DNA from: Welwitschia mirabilis
Taxonomy: Eukaryota > Gnetophyta > Gnetopsida > Welwitschiales
Length of the DNA: 58,369 bases
Assembly: GCA_051453625.1 (NCBI GenBank)
Contig: JBOZIK010000001.1
Location: forward strand, 289,862,108 to 289,920,476
Direction of reading: 5' to 3'
Both the position numbers and the translations under genes were made by a program. Below the pieces are notes generated by a model, which was not told where the DNA came from, did not search any database, and saw only the letters and a program-made list of their open reading frames with translations. The number at the start of each line of letters is the position of its first letter. The stretch's first letter is position 1. Of the stretch, positions 21,903 through 33,812 are shown in pieces.

Positions 21903-21918
21903 CATTCATTACCATCTT
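21903..21918. repeat. LINE-2 target-site duplication, right copy
   Basis: CATTCATTACCATCTT, one mismatch to 13479-13494. Confidence 0.8.
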
Positions 21919-24117
21919 AAGCCTTCATACATGCATCACACTAGAAAACCATTTTTCTTGAAATTTATAGATTTTTTACATGATTTTAGATTATATTTTT
22001 TATTTACATTAGATTTGGGATTAAAAAAATAAAAAAATTAAAAACATTATTTTTTGATAGTATCTCTTACTTAAAATTGCTCGAGCATTACCACTTGTAT
22101 AATCATGACCTTAAGTTTTTTCATTTAGGAAATCTTAAATACTATCCTCATTATAGAATAAACCATAACCATCTTAAACCTTATCATCCACTACTTTCAC
22201 TATGGTACTTTTTATAAGACTCATTTGCCATCCCCATCTTCCATCATGCTATGAATTCATGAGACTTACTAATCCTAGGTAGTAACCTTTTCATAATAAA
22301 TAAAAATAAGAGATCTTTTTCATTCCATGGTTTTGTTTGAGATTAAGTGGATTCTTGCTTTTTTAGAGTAAATAATCTTTGTCTTCAAGTTCTTTTTATT
22401 AAGACTTGCACTCATTTGATGTCTCTAATTTGAAATCAAGGAAAGAAAATGTGGTTTTTCTACTTTCATGATGTGTCTTTCTTTTAAGCATTTAAAGGGA
22501 CAAGATATTTATTAATTAGGATAATGGTCCAATGACCCTTTTAATGTACATTAAAAAATATATATATGAAGATAGAATCAAATGAAAAATAATATCTCTT
22601 CTCCAAAAGCACATTTGAATTTTTTACCATTATTATTGGGTATAGTTAACTACATCTAGCTATGAATACTCACTAGTAATGCAGCTCTAATGATTCATTT
22701 ATGATACATTCAATTTCATTAGGGCCATAAATGCTTACTAGTGATGCAACACTGGCTTCTTTAGGTACAACATGTTCAACTCTATTATGAGAAAGTGCCA
22801 CAACACTGAATGCTCAATATAATCAAATGCTTGAATGATGTCACTTATGATTATAGAAGGATAAGATTGGAAAAGAACTTAAGATGGGATTAGAGACTTC
22901 TTATGAATTGCTTGTTTTGGTTTTTTGTATGTAAAATCTCTTACTATGATTTATTAGCATGAATTTGCTTTATCAATGCCTTGTCTTATTTTGACTTAGA
23001 GCCATAATTAAATAAACTTTTTCTAAGCCATTACTTTAGGTTAATAGTCTCATTTCTTCATAGCATGCATGATAGAATAATTAGTGGCATTTTTATTTTC
23101 ATCCCTTTCACCATTAAACACTGCATGTATTTGTCCTTCCATCTTTATAAGAAAGCATACTTGAAGGTACATTTGTATTTGTTATAATGAAATCTTTCCT
23201 TCCATGAGTCACGCTAGGATGAAGTTAGTATAATATATCATTAAGATCCAAAGGCTTTAATTTTACTAAATTTTTATTCATCTTAAGCCTTCATCTTAAG
23301 CCTCCCCATCATTCCATCACTTTACTCATTACACATCTATAACCACTGCATCATCACCTATTCACCATTCCAAACCCATGAACATTTGTCATATAAAACC
23401 AGCAATGCCATTAAACCTTACTAGCATTGTCATCCATTTCCCTCTCTTCATATTATGCTTCTTTATATACCCTATTATTCTAATCTAAAATCATCTTCGA
23501 TCATGGACAAGTCATTATCTATCACAGAAATTAACTGTAACTTGGTTTTCATCCATTTTTCATCTCATCTTCAAACTTATTTCACCATCTTGATTTTTTT
23601 ATTTCTCTTCATCTTTACCTCTTATCCCTCTTCAAATTTCATCTTTCATCCCTCTCCCTTTCATCTACAATAATCATTTATACAACCCCTTCACTTAATG
23701 ATTTCTCATAGAATTGCCTTCCACCTCTTGCATCTTTTAGAATGTTTCTTTTTCTTTCTTATGCATTATAGTTTTTGTTGTTTTGCTTTAGTTTTCTTTT
23801 TCCTCTTTTATATTTTTAATAAAAATCCATGTAATAAAAAACTTTCTTTTTAAAAATTTAGCATGTTCTTAAAAGCTGTATTAAATTTTTCTATCTTTTA
23901 AACTTTAAGAACAAAGTTCAATTTTGATTTGGGTTATAGCATTCATTTTTCAAATAATTTTTGTGATTTTGATGCCTTATTTTTTAAAAATTAGTTAAAA
24001 TTTTTTAAAAGTTATACTATTCTAAATACTTGAGTATTTTCCTTAGATAATTCTTCTATGTTGATCATTTCTTTATGAACATTTTGCTAAGAAACTAGTA
24101 AAAGTATGATTAGGGGA
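21919..24117 (+). other. Element A 3' noncoding module
   Basis: About 2.2 kb without a supportable ORF. Blocks between 22430 and 22810 (for example AAGCATTTAAAGGGACAAGAT and TAATGGTCCAATGACCC) occur in reverse complement in element B near 30870-30970, so the module belongs to the LTR family. 23430-23690 is strongly pyrimidine-rich with many TCATCTT and CTCTTC motifs. The end, ACATTTTGCTAAGAAACTAG then GATTAGGGGA, is a likely polypurine tract before the 3' LTR. Confidence 0.6.
23734..24015 (+). repeat. 282-bp segment also present at 26434-26715
   Basis: By eye six differences, all transitions, from 26434-26715, exactly 2700 bp away in the same orientation. Confidence 0.9.
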
Positions 24118-25440
24118 TGTGTTAACATGCAAAAATTAACATTTAGAACAAGTATATTTGATTAATTTAGCTTAACTAAAGATATTAAAATAGCTGTTTT
24201 ATCATAAAATTATGTTTTCTACCATTTGTAACATGATTTGTGAATTTATTCACTTTCCCATGATAATTTAAGGTAATTTGATGTATTTTAAAAAACATTC
24301 TAAAATTTGAAGACAATTAAGCGAAAAACACCAATACTACCATCTTAGCAGTTGACGTTGCTAGTACTTTGAGGTATAATGCATCTAAAGTTATGTTCTA
24401 GAACTTCATGATAATTGATGAAATTTAAGTTATGGAATTAATCATATATCACATCAAAAACAACTGATGACCTCAATGACATGTGGTGAAGGCACAAAGT
24501 GACATGTGATAGTGACATGTAGTAGTGACAAGTATGATGATGTGGGAGATACATGGCAATTATTCTAAATGATAAAAGCATCATAATCCAAAGTCCATAT
24601 GTTGGATTAGTCATGAACACTTTTATAAGAAAACAAAAATCCTACATAAGGCTACATGACAAAACGTGTAACCTCTTAAATTGTAGCCATCAATGTTGTA
24701 ACTAACCAGGTTGTAACCACCGCCTACCACTATAAGGCAAAGGCTTTTAACCATCTCTTACCCCCATACTCACCTATAAATGATCTTTGAGCCTTCATTA
24801 TAAGGTGGAAAATAGGTCGAACACTTAGAGAATCAAATTGACATGGCATTCTAAGCTTCTCATTTGGGAGCAAGCTAGCTTTGAGGCTAGCTTTAAGGAG
24901 TCTATACCTAATTTACTTTCATCCTTTGATGTAATGTCATTTATGATTTTTCATAAATGTAGTTATTTATTTTTTATTTTTAGTGTGAGTAACATTTTAA
25001 TTTTAATGTTTAAGTGAAACTACATTGTTAAGTTCTTTCATTTACTAAGTGAGTTTCTTAAGATTACTTCTGAGATTTGTAGTCGCTATTATTTGTTGGA
25101 TCTTATGCATACTAGTTTCTACTTTTCATGATTATGAAGGGCTACGAAGGATCAAAGGGACTGAGTAATTCACGAACTCTCATGTGATATATGAGATTAT
25201 GTCATGACAATCTGATCCTTAAAACAACTTAAAAATCTTACGATTATTTCAAGAAATTACAAGATATTATTGAAGTGAAGGTTTTACAGGTTGGATGATT
25301 CAAGCTAGATCTCTAGAGTTAGTTCATCTTCCTACTTTACCAACCAAGTCTAGCTTCATCTCAATCTTCATTTTTTTTGATTATTATAGGTTAGAAAACT
25401 CTATGTTACCTCTGTTTAGTCTCATCTCAAATTATACCTA
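24118..25440 (+). repeat. Element A 3' LTR
   Basis: Starts with TG just after GATTAGGGGA. The first part matches, in reverse complement, 28043-27490 and 36658-36100 of element B. The last 500 bp match the truncated 5' LTR at 10050-10560. The exact right end is uncertain because similarity fades between 25370 and 25500. TATA-like CCTATAAATG occurs near 24772. Confidence 0.75.
24478..24531 (+). promoter_or_regulatory. TGACATGT repeats in LTR U3
   Basis: Three close copies of TGACATGT and one variant (TGACAAGT). The same cluster is kept in both element B LTRs (about 27615-27695 and 36225-36300). This may be an enhancer-like array; no factor can be named. Confidence 0.5.
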
Positions 25441-25639
25441 TGAAAGAATAATACTGGTTGCTTATTGGTGCTTATGTATTTTATTGAAATTCACCATTAC
25501 TACAATGAACATTTTATTAGTAAAAAGATTTTGACATCATATAGTAATTATTATGCATGTGTAACTTTACAGAGAAGAATTTGTGTTGAGTAACAACTAA
25601 TGTTACATTTTTAATTATTCAATTTCATTAATTATCTTA

Positions 25640-26110
25640 GAAATAGACCTAATATCAAGATTAGTTAAAAAATTGATCTAGATTTTTAAGGATATGATAT
25701 AACCAAATTGTAATAATAATATCAGTTGATGAAAAATGGAAGATCATGAATTTTGGAATTCTAGATGAGGTTTTATTAGTTCTTAAAAAGAAACATAACG
25801 CATGCTAGTAAAGCATCATAACAACTAGTTTGGTGAGAAATGAATATAACTACAATGAAGGTAGTAGTAAGTAAAATCAAAAGGGAAATAATTGTGAAAG
25901 AGCGCATGATAAAGGGAAACAACAAGATAAAGAAGCTAATCTAAAGAAGTAGCAATAAGGAGTTATATCCAAAAATAAATATAAAAACTAGAAAAAGTGT
26001 AGGAGATGTAAAATGAATGACCACTATAAATCCAAATGTAAAGACTTGTATGATCAAATTTAAAACAGAGATCAAGCACATCAGGTAGAAAATCTAAGGC
26101 ATACTTTGAA
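25640..26110 (+). pseudogene. Copia-type gag fragment with CCHC knuckle
   Basis: A plus-strand frame reads C-RR-C-KMND-H-YKSK-C at 25998-26039, an exact CX2CX4HX4C knuckle with all four ligands kept. It follows a Lys/Asn-rich stretch (KGNNCERAHDKGKQQDKEAN) like the region before the knuckle in Ty1/copia gag. Upstream, LISRLVKKLI-stop-IFKDM resembles the gag UBN2 region. There are several stops. No protease, integrase or RT is joined to it; the element is cut by a 100-N gap at 26334. Gag would form the virus-like particle. Confidence 0.65.
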
Positions 26111-26333
26111 ATCTTATAGTAGTGAGAAAGAATTATCCTGTGCCATAATTTTAAAGGAAGAAGTGGAGAATAATTTAGACCAAGTAAATATTTTAATGAA
26201 TGAAATAAATTTAGTGTAATTAAAGATCACATATATATAATAATTGTGTATAGTTAGTTGTGGAAACTATAGTAGATTAGTAAATAATAAATACTAGAAT
26301 AACTAAGTGTTTGACTTTAAGAAAAGACTTGTT

Positions 26334-26433
26334 NNNNNNNNNNNNNNNNNNNNNNNNNNNNNNNNNNNNNNNNNNNNNNNNNNNNNNNNNNNNNNNNNNN
26401 NNNNNNNNNNNNNNNNNNNNNNNNNNNNNNNNN
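26334..26433. other. Assembly gap, 100 N
   Basis: The left flank is the end of the copia-type region; the right flank is the 282-bp copy of an element A segment. Confidence 0.99.
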
Positions 26434-26715
26434 CTTTTAGAATGTTTCTTTTTCTTTCTTATGCATTATAGTTTTTGTTGTTTTGCTTTAGTTTTCTTTT
26501 TCCTCTTTTGTATTTTTAATAAAAATCCATGTAATAAAAAACTTTCTTTTTAAAAACTTAGCATGTTCTTAAAAGCTGTATTAAATTTTTCTATCTTTTA
26601 AACTTTAAGAACAAAGTTCAATTTTGATTCGGGTTATAGCATCCATTTTTCAAATAATTTTTGTAATTTTGATGCCTTATTTTTTAAAAATTAGTTAAAA
26701 TTTCTTAAAAGTTAT
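26434..26715 (+). repeat. 282-bp copy of element A segment 23734-24015
   Basis: About 98% identical by eye to the first copy, then joins abruptly at GTTAT to the end of the element B LTR. Gap-adjacent, so possibly misplaced. Confidence 0.9.
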
Positions 26716-26722
26716 AAAAGCA

Positions 26723-28043
26723 TGTTTTGAGAATTTCAGTGAACTTTAGTTGGTAACATAGGGAAACAAACATCTCCAAGTGTCTAGTCTGGCTTTTTCA
26801 ATAATCTATCTTCACTCCAATTATTTCTTGTAATTTTTGAAACATAAGATTTAAATCATCAAGTCATGAAAGCTCAAATGTAATGACATAATCTCATTCA
26901 TCACATGAGTGTTGGTGAATTCAATAGTTACTTAGTCCTTTATAGCTCTTTAAGAATATAGAAAGCAAGGAGAATTGTACTTAAGATCTATAACATAATA
27001 GTCACTATAATCAAGTTTAACTTTGGATAATTTACTTGATTTGAAAGATCTTGATAATGTAGTCTCACTTAAGGATAAACAATACCATGTTAATGTGCAC
27101 CAAAAATCTTAGAATAAACAGTTACTTTAATATTGAAAACAAAAAAGAGTCTCACCTAAGAATTAATAGTATCATGTTCATGTGCACTAGATATCAAAGA
27201 ATGAAAAACTTATTCTTGTATTAATTTAGGAAATACATTACATTGAGAGATGAATATGAAGCTAAGATGGATTCATCAAACTAGACTTGGAACAAGTTCG
27301 CTTCCAAGGGAGGTTCTTGAAAAGCCATGATATCCTAATGGTTTAGGTTTTTCCACTACATTTATCTAATCAAAGATTTTTTTTTATAGTGAGGGATTAA
27401 GATCATTTTATCGAAGAGGGAAGACTTGGCAATCTTTGGCATGTTGTCATTAGTGGTGGTTACATAAGGAGGGTTATACTTTTGGGTAGTTAAGTTAGGA
27501 GTAGGTTACAAAATTTAGCATGTAGTCTTAATGAATGATTCCTTATCTTCTTATAAAAAGAGATGATGAAATGTCCTTTGAATGATGATACAACTATCAC
27601 TATATTCCATGCCATGTGTTCTCATGTCATTATGCTTGTTACTATTGTATGTCACTGCAACATGTCATTTTATGCCTCTGCCACATGTCATTGAAGTTGA
27701 TAGTTAACTCTGATTAAACATTTGACTGAGCCCATAAGTGAAACATGATATATTTTTTATAATTACATGAGAACATAAGAATGAACTCATTTTGTCTTGA
27801 AAGATCAGTGGCATCGATGACCTGGATGATAGCACCAACATTTTCTAATGGATTATCTTCAAAATTTAGCATGTCCTTTAGAAAACAACAATTATCCTAA
27901 AAATGTTATGGGGAAATGCATAATTTCATAATTCAGGAAAAGGGTAGAAGTGATTTTATGATAAAATGACTATTTTAATATCTTTGCCTATGGCAAATTA
28001 CTTAAATATACTTGGTTAGAATATCAACTTTTGCATGTCAACA
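26723..28043 (-). repeat. Element B 3' LTR
   Basis: On the minus strand it begins TGTTGACATGC right after TTTAAGGGTA (polypurine-like) and ends AAAACA. Shares ordered blocks with 35413-36658 and, in reverse, with the element A LTRs. Confidence 0.8.
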
Positions 28044-28066
28044 TACCCTTAAACCAAACTTATACT

Positions 28067-28424
28067 ACTCTCTTAGCAAAATGTTGATAAAGAAATGATC
28101 AACATAGAAAAATTATCTAAGTGAAATATTCAAGTATGAAAATAATACAACTTTGGAAAAATTTTTAATCAATTTTTGGAAAATAAAGTATCAAAATTTA
28201 AAAAAAGATTCTATGAAAAATGAATGCCATAATCAACTCCTAACTAGACTATTATTAGTCTCTTAGTAAAAAGTTGATAAAGAAATAATCAACATGTAAA
28301 AGTTTTCTAAGTAAAATATTCAAGTATGAAAATGATAAAACTTTGTAAAAATTTTTGATCTATTTTTTGAAAAAATAAGGTATCAAAATTTTGAAAAGTT
28401 CTATGAAAAATGGATGCTATAATC
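28067..28424 (-). repeat. 190-bp tandem duplication next to the 3' LTR
   Basis: 28067-28234 and 28257-28424 are two copies at 190-bp spacing of the segment that precedes the polypurine tract (TCTTAGCAAAATGTTGATAA and TCTTAGTAAAAAGTTGATAA). Element A has one copy at about 23930-24100. Confidence 0.85.
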
Positions 28425-28435
28425 CCTAATATAAT

Positions 28436-31400
28436 TCATTTGAGAACAAGTAAAGTTATTTGAAAAGAAAGATTTACATTACATAGCTTTTTATACAACA
28501 AGCTAGAAAATCATTTTAATGTAAGCACTTCAAAACATTAGGAAAAAGTATAATGCAAAAAATCTAAACTAGCATGCAAACATTTTATTACAACACACTT
28601 GAAATTAATAAAATAAAACACCTTTAATGTATGCAATAAAATGAAAATTTCAATCAAGATAACTTTTAAAAAATACTAAATGTTCTAGTTTTTTATCTAT
28701 TTTATTTTGCTTATGTGTGATTCTCTTTTTATTTTTCCATAGCTTGCTAATCCAAGTCTTATGTTTTTGTGGCACCTATATCAAAAATGTTTCATTAGAC
28801 AAAGAAAAAAAGAAGTGATAAGGTTAAGGAAAAGGATAAGGAAAATGAGGATGGGAGGATTCTCTAATAGGTTTCTTGCCCTTACAGGAAGTTGTTGGAG
28901 ATGCATAAGGAGTTACATAAGAAGGAATAGAACAAATGTGGGATGGATCATAGTAACTCTCTTCCTCTAGTTACTGCTATTACTCTTCTTACTGTTCTTG
29001 CTACTACCCTAGGATCCAATTAGTATTATGACACTTTTGAAATTGGGCAATCATATAAGAGGTGATAGTTTTTATATAGGATATTTCCCAACCTTCATAA
29101 TCTAAAGTCTTATAAAGCATGTTTTGAATGATATCTGAAAAAATTCAAGTTAACAGAAGGTTGCTTTTATGACCTACTTAGTTTATAATAGTTCTAAACA
29201 AGAATTTTGCTATGTTAAAGGGCTTATTATCATAAATTATTCTAATGAGTTCTAAATGGCTACTATAAGCATCAGTGACATGTGATAAAGGTGAAACATT
29301 ACTAATGATAAATCTAAATAAAGCAACTTAGTTTTAATATAAAAACTTACACGGACGGACACCTTCTCTATTGGGATCATACTCTACATCTAGGCATGAT
29401 ACCAATATTTTAAAGTTTTTACTAAAGCAAAAAGAAGATGGTCTAAATTTTCTGCCTCTAAGACTAATTTAAAATCATCTAATGAAATGAAAAATGAAGT
29501 ATATTGTATATGTGAATTGATTACCTAATAGTTTCCATTGTCAAATTTTGCATTCTTATAGAATTCAAGTACTTGATTGGGATGGTAGAATGCATTGGCT
29601 TTCTTAACTAAGTACTTCCAATCTCTAGTTTCAATTTTAGTAAGGAAATATGGAGTAAACATGTTCAAAAAGGAGCAAAACATACCTCCTCAATGAAGGC
29701 ACCTTGTCTCTCACTCATCTTTTTAAAAAAATAAGTAAGAAAGAAAGGGGAAAAAATGGAGAAAGAAAGAGAAATAACAAAGATGGAGGAAAGGAACATT
29801 AGAAAAAATTTGAAAAATATAATGAAGATGAGATTGCAATCAAAAAAAAAGGAAAAAAGAAAAAAATCATGGAAGATGTACCTCAATTATGAAGAGATCT
29901 AAAAAATGCATGTAAAGATTAGATAAACATTCAGGATGCATGATTCATAGTAATGGCAACGATGTTAGTTCTGATAGGTGGTGATACTAGTAAGAAGAAA
30001 ATATAGCTACACGACAGACAAGGGCTTGGCTGTTATATTTGAAAGCCAACAAATTTATAGGATGGTGAAATGAGAAGGTAAAATGAGGGGTTTTATAGGT
30101 GTGAAAATGAAATATGATCATTAGATCATTTAAACTTATCAATGGTCAAGATGAGTTGTAATACGGATTGAAGTGTGGATTAATGGGTATTTTCAATAAA
30201 ACATAGTTACATTTGTTTGGTGTATTTTCTCTTATAGAATAACATGGCTAAAAATGCAATTTAGGGAAAGTCAAACATAAAATATAATGAGGAAAAACAT
30301 AAAATCTAATGAAAAACGCATCAACCATGAATCCAAAAGATAGAAGACATAAGTTAATGGTTACTTTATTAAAAATTTCACCAATTTTACTCTAAATTCA
30401 AATGAATCACAATGTTAAACAAATAAGGTATCCTCTAAGTAAAGCTATAAAAATTCAAAAATTAGTTAAGTAAATCCTTAAGTACTCGAGTTAAAGAAAG
30501 AGATTACACAAATATCTCCGAATCCTACCTTTTTTTTTTATTTTTACCTTATCCATAATCATATTTATTTCTTGTTTTAATCATTTAGATCAAATTGAGC
30601 ATCTAGTATTATGACATCTTCTTTCAAAAGAATTAAACATGTTATTTTATAAAGAAGTCAGTGCTACATTAACAACAAACATTTCTAGCCTTGATACAAT
30701 TGAACATGTCATAAAATATATGGTTAAAGCTATATTATTAGTGAATGTCTACAACCTCAATGTAGTTAATTAAACCAAATTTTAATTAATCAATAATATA
30801 ATGTACTTTTTAGAGACAAGATATTTTATTTCATTTTAATCACTCCTTCTTATATTTAATATTTTTTTCATACATGTGAAAGGGGTCATTGGTCCATTAG
30901 CCTAATCAAGAAAAATCTTGTCCTTATAAAAATGCTTAAAAACACAAAACATAATATGTAGGTAGATTCCATCTTTTTCAACTACATGTTCTAAATTTGA
31001 AGACCTTAAGTGATACTAACATTAATAAGATAACTTAGAAAATAAGCAAAATAATTTCTTGAAAAAAATAGGTAAACTTAAATTCCACCTAATTTGTAAT
31101 AACAAGATGATCATGTATTAATGATTTATTTATTATAGGTCATCAACCAAGATCATCAAGTCTTAGGAATTCATAGATCAATGATAATGATGGATGATTT
31201 ATGCACTTAATGAGGTAATCAAAAAATTAAGTGGATATGTGGAATGGTTTAAATGAGTAGTGATGGTTATAACTAATAATGAGAAAAACATCCTTGGGAT
31301 TTAATGAGCTTGTTGTACTTTGCAAAGTGTTATCACAAAGGAGTTTTTTAAAGGAATAGCAGGTGGAAGGTTTAAAAATATTATGGATATGAGACTCAAA

Positions 31401-31500
31401 ATTTTAATTATTTGAAAAAGGAGTAGGATGGATATCATTTTAATAAATTGAGTCTACACATAAGTGTAAAAACTTTAAAAGAACATTAGGGATGCAATTA
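28436..31500 (-). other. Element B 3' noncoding module
   Basis: About 3 kb with no supportable gene. Parts match the element A module. 29720-29880 is an almost pure purine tract on the plus strand, matching the pyrimidine-rich tract of element A in sense orientation. No RT, RNase H or integrase motif found on either strand. Confidence 0.6.
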
Positions 31501-31507
31501 GAAGAGT

Positions 31508-33760
31508 TTAAGTTTTTAAAGTTAAAGTGTTCCATATTATTACATTTCTATGATTTTCTAATAAGTCCTTAAAAAGAGAGTTAAAAGTATTAAAATCATT
31601 ACACGAAGAACAAGTGTTTAGTTCAACAAAAGAAGTATCAAAATCATAAATTTTGTATACAAAATTGGCATTATTATTATTCTCCATAAGTTCCATAGTG
31701 TTAAAAATATCCAAATCCATTATTAAATTGCCAAAATAAATCTTCATGCAACCATTTATATAATTAATAAGACCATTAGATGTTGCTATAAAATGTCTAC
31801 CTAAAGTTACTGGAACTAAATTATGCTTGGTTGCATTCATTTCTAAGACAATGAAAGTAATCAAAAAGTATTAGTTATTAATACACTCAATTATGTCTTT
31901 AATAATTCCTAATAGTGATTTCAATGAATTGTTTACTAACTGTAATTATATTTGAGTCTTTTAAGATCATTAAGAATAAGTTCCTTGTAAACTAAGTATG
32001 ATAACAGATTCATGCTTACTCCTGAATTTAGTAAGGCTTGCCTAAGATGTTTTTCTCAAATTATGATAGCATGACAGGACAACTAGGATATTTGTATTTG
32101 GAAGGTATTTAATCTTAAATAATTGCACTCATTTGATGGGATAAAAAGATATTTTTCTTAACATGCATTTTTCTCTTAATTATACACATATCTTTCAGAA
32201 ATTTTTCATACAAGAGGATTTTTTTAAATTATGTCTAATAGTGGCATGTCGATTTTTACCTATTTGAAGACCTCTAAAGCTTTTAGATGTTTATTTTTAA
32301 TGTCTTCCTTCTTAAGTTATTGTGGGAAGGGTAGAGGTTGTTTCTAAACAAGAAAATATTTTTCTAGTATTTCATTCTTATTATTGTTTGCTTTGGAGGT
32401 TGGTTCTTCTTTAGTAACATTTTTTTTCTAATTGTTTGTTTAACTTTTTTCTACTTCTAAGGTGACTATCCCTAGTTTTTTTTTTTTTGATATGGTTGGG
32501 CTCTAATCCTTATGTGCATTTCACTCCTTTAGAATTTGGTTATGAACGCATGGAGATTTTACTAGATTCTCTTTGATTTAAAGAAGGAAGAATTTGTTAA
32601 AGTATTTAGATTTGAGTATAGATGGTTTGTTCAAGATTGGTTAAGGTCAAGGAATGTTGGTTAAGAATTCTTTCATGATCATGGTTAATTTGGACTTCAT
32701 GATTAATTTGGGTGATTTCACTTATGGAATAGATGAGGATGAAGGAAATGGGATTCTTGGTTGACTAATTTAATTTTAGTCATTAGAATTATTTTGTCCC
32801 CAATAATGTTGGGATGGTTCCTCCAACTAGGGTTGTAAGTGTTTAAATAAGGGTCATTTTTACTACTTTGCCACTAGTATTCTATGGTATTAACTTATTC
32901 ATTTACAATGTTTTAGAAAATGGATATAGAGGAACATTAAGGTGTTTCATAAGAATTTAAGTAGTAGATAAGGCATTCGAGTGTGAAAGTCTATGATTTG
33001 GATGGGATTTATACTCTTCTCAATAATTCATCTATTTAATTATTAATATCAAAATTTTCTAGGGCTTTGAAAATGCTAGTGGATCTAATGGATGAGGAGG
33101 ATCTAAATTGTTCAATTCATTTCTCTTAGCTCTAAAAATCTTAGCTACTATTTTGAAGTACTCCCATCTTTCATCTGGCGGTGAATTAAAAAACTACCTC
33201 TATTCATCTTCTCAATTAATTATCTATTAGTGGTAAATAGTGTAACATAAATGAAACTAATCTATTTAGCTAGCTCAAATTCATGTTGTGGGAATTTTTA
33301 TAACAAATCCTTAAACCTTGTTAAGAATTAAGAAAAGGTTTTATGATCCTTTTATTGGTAATTCATTATCTCTCACCTCAGAGCATTTGTCTTATGGTTT
33401 AGAAAAAATTTGTAAATGAAATCTTTGCTTAAGTCAGCTCATGTTTTAATTGATAGGGGATTAAGGATGTAGAGATAAGACTAAGCTTTATTCTTTAATA
33501 ATTATTGGAAAAGAATGAGTATAATGGTATTGTAGATGTTGGAATATTGTGGTAGGATAGATGGCACACATTTAAATTCTTTAAGATGTAAGTAAAGGTC
33601 TTCTAATTCTAAACCATAAAAGTGGGGTAGTAACTAAATTGTGGATGGTTTAAGATCTAGTCTATTAGCTATTACTAATTGGATTAAACATAAGAGGGTT
33701 TCTCAACAGGGGGTTATAAATAGTTACATAAATTTTGTTAAGGGAGATTATCATGGGGTT
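31508..33760 (-). pseudogene. Element B gag-protease
   Basis: Gag core at 33420-33180 reads KDHKTFS-stop-FLTRFKDLL and KFPQHEFELAK, like the retrotransposon gag domain (ERFKDLL..CPHHG). A PLPFPQ-stop-LKKEDIK block and EVFK-stop-VKIDMPLLDI near 32400-32270 match the conserved segment before gypsy proteases. The protease active site reads LLNSGVSMNLLSYLVYKEL (32045-31985), with DLGAS changed to NSGVS. The last 118 residues (31864-31508) are open and read LGRHFIATSNGLINYINGC and KIYFGNLIMDLDIFN, the LGRPFLAT...FGNMTLELNIFN end of Athila/Tat-like proteases. Gag forms particles; the protease would cleave the polyprotein. Dead by stops and the active-site change. Confidence 0.85.
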
Positions 33761-33812
33761 GGTTTTACAAGTTCTTCTAGCCAAGGTTTCTAGCTATTTC
33801 TTTACTAAGATA

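Larger units (their letters stand above)
10050..25440 (+). mobile_element. LTR element A, host of the LINE-2 insertion
   Basis: About 10050-10560 and 24950-25440 are direct repeats with conserved blocks such as CATGATTATGAAGGGCTA, GACTGAGTAATTCAC, GAGATTATGTCA and AATTACAAGATATT. The left copy lacks the first 830 bp of the LTR, so the 5' end is truncated. The interior holds a decayed plus-strand ORF, the LINE-2 insertion, and a long 3' noncoding module shared with element B. No RT or integrase is visible, which makes it look non-autonomous unless pol was in the 661-N gap. Confidence 0.7.

Noticed and set aside
28761-28970. Plus-strand basic 69-residue stretch
   Set aside because: Lies in the noncoding module of element B, no homology recognised, and Arg/Lys richness follows from purine-rich DNA.
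29665-29886. Minus-strand Phe-rich 73-residue stretch
   Set aside because: It is the translation of a purine/pyrimidine tract of low complexity.
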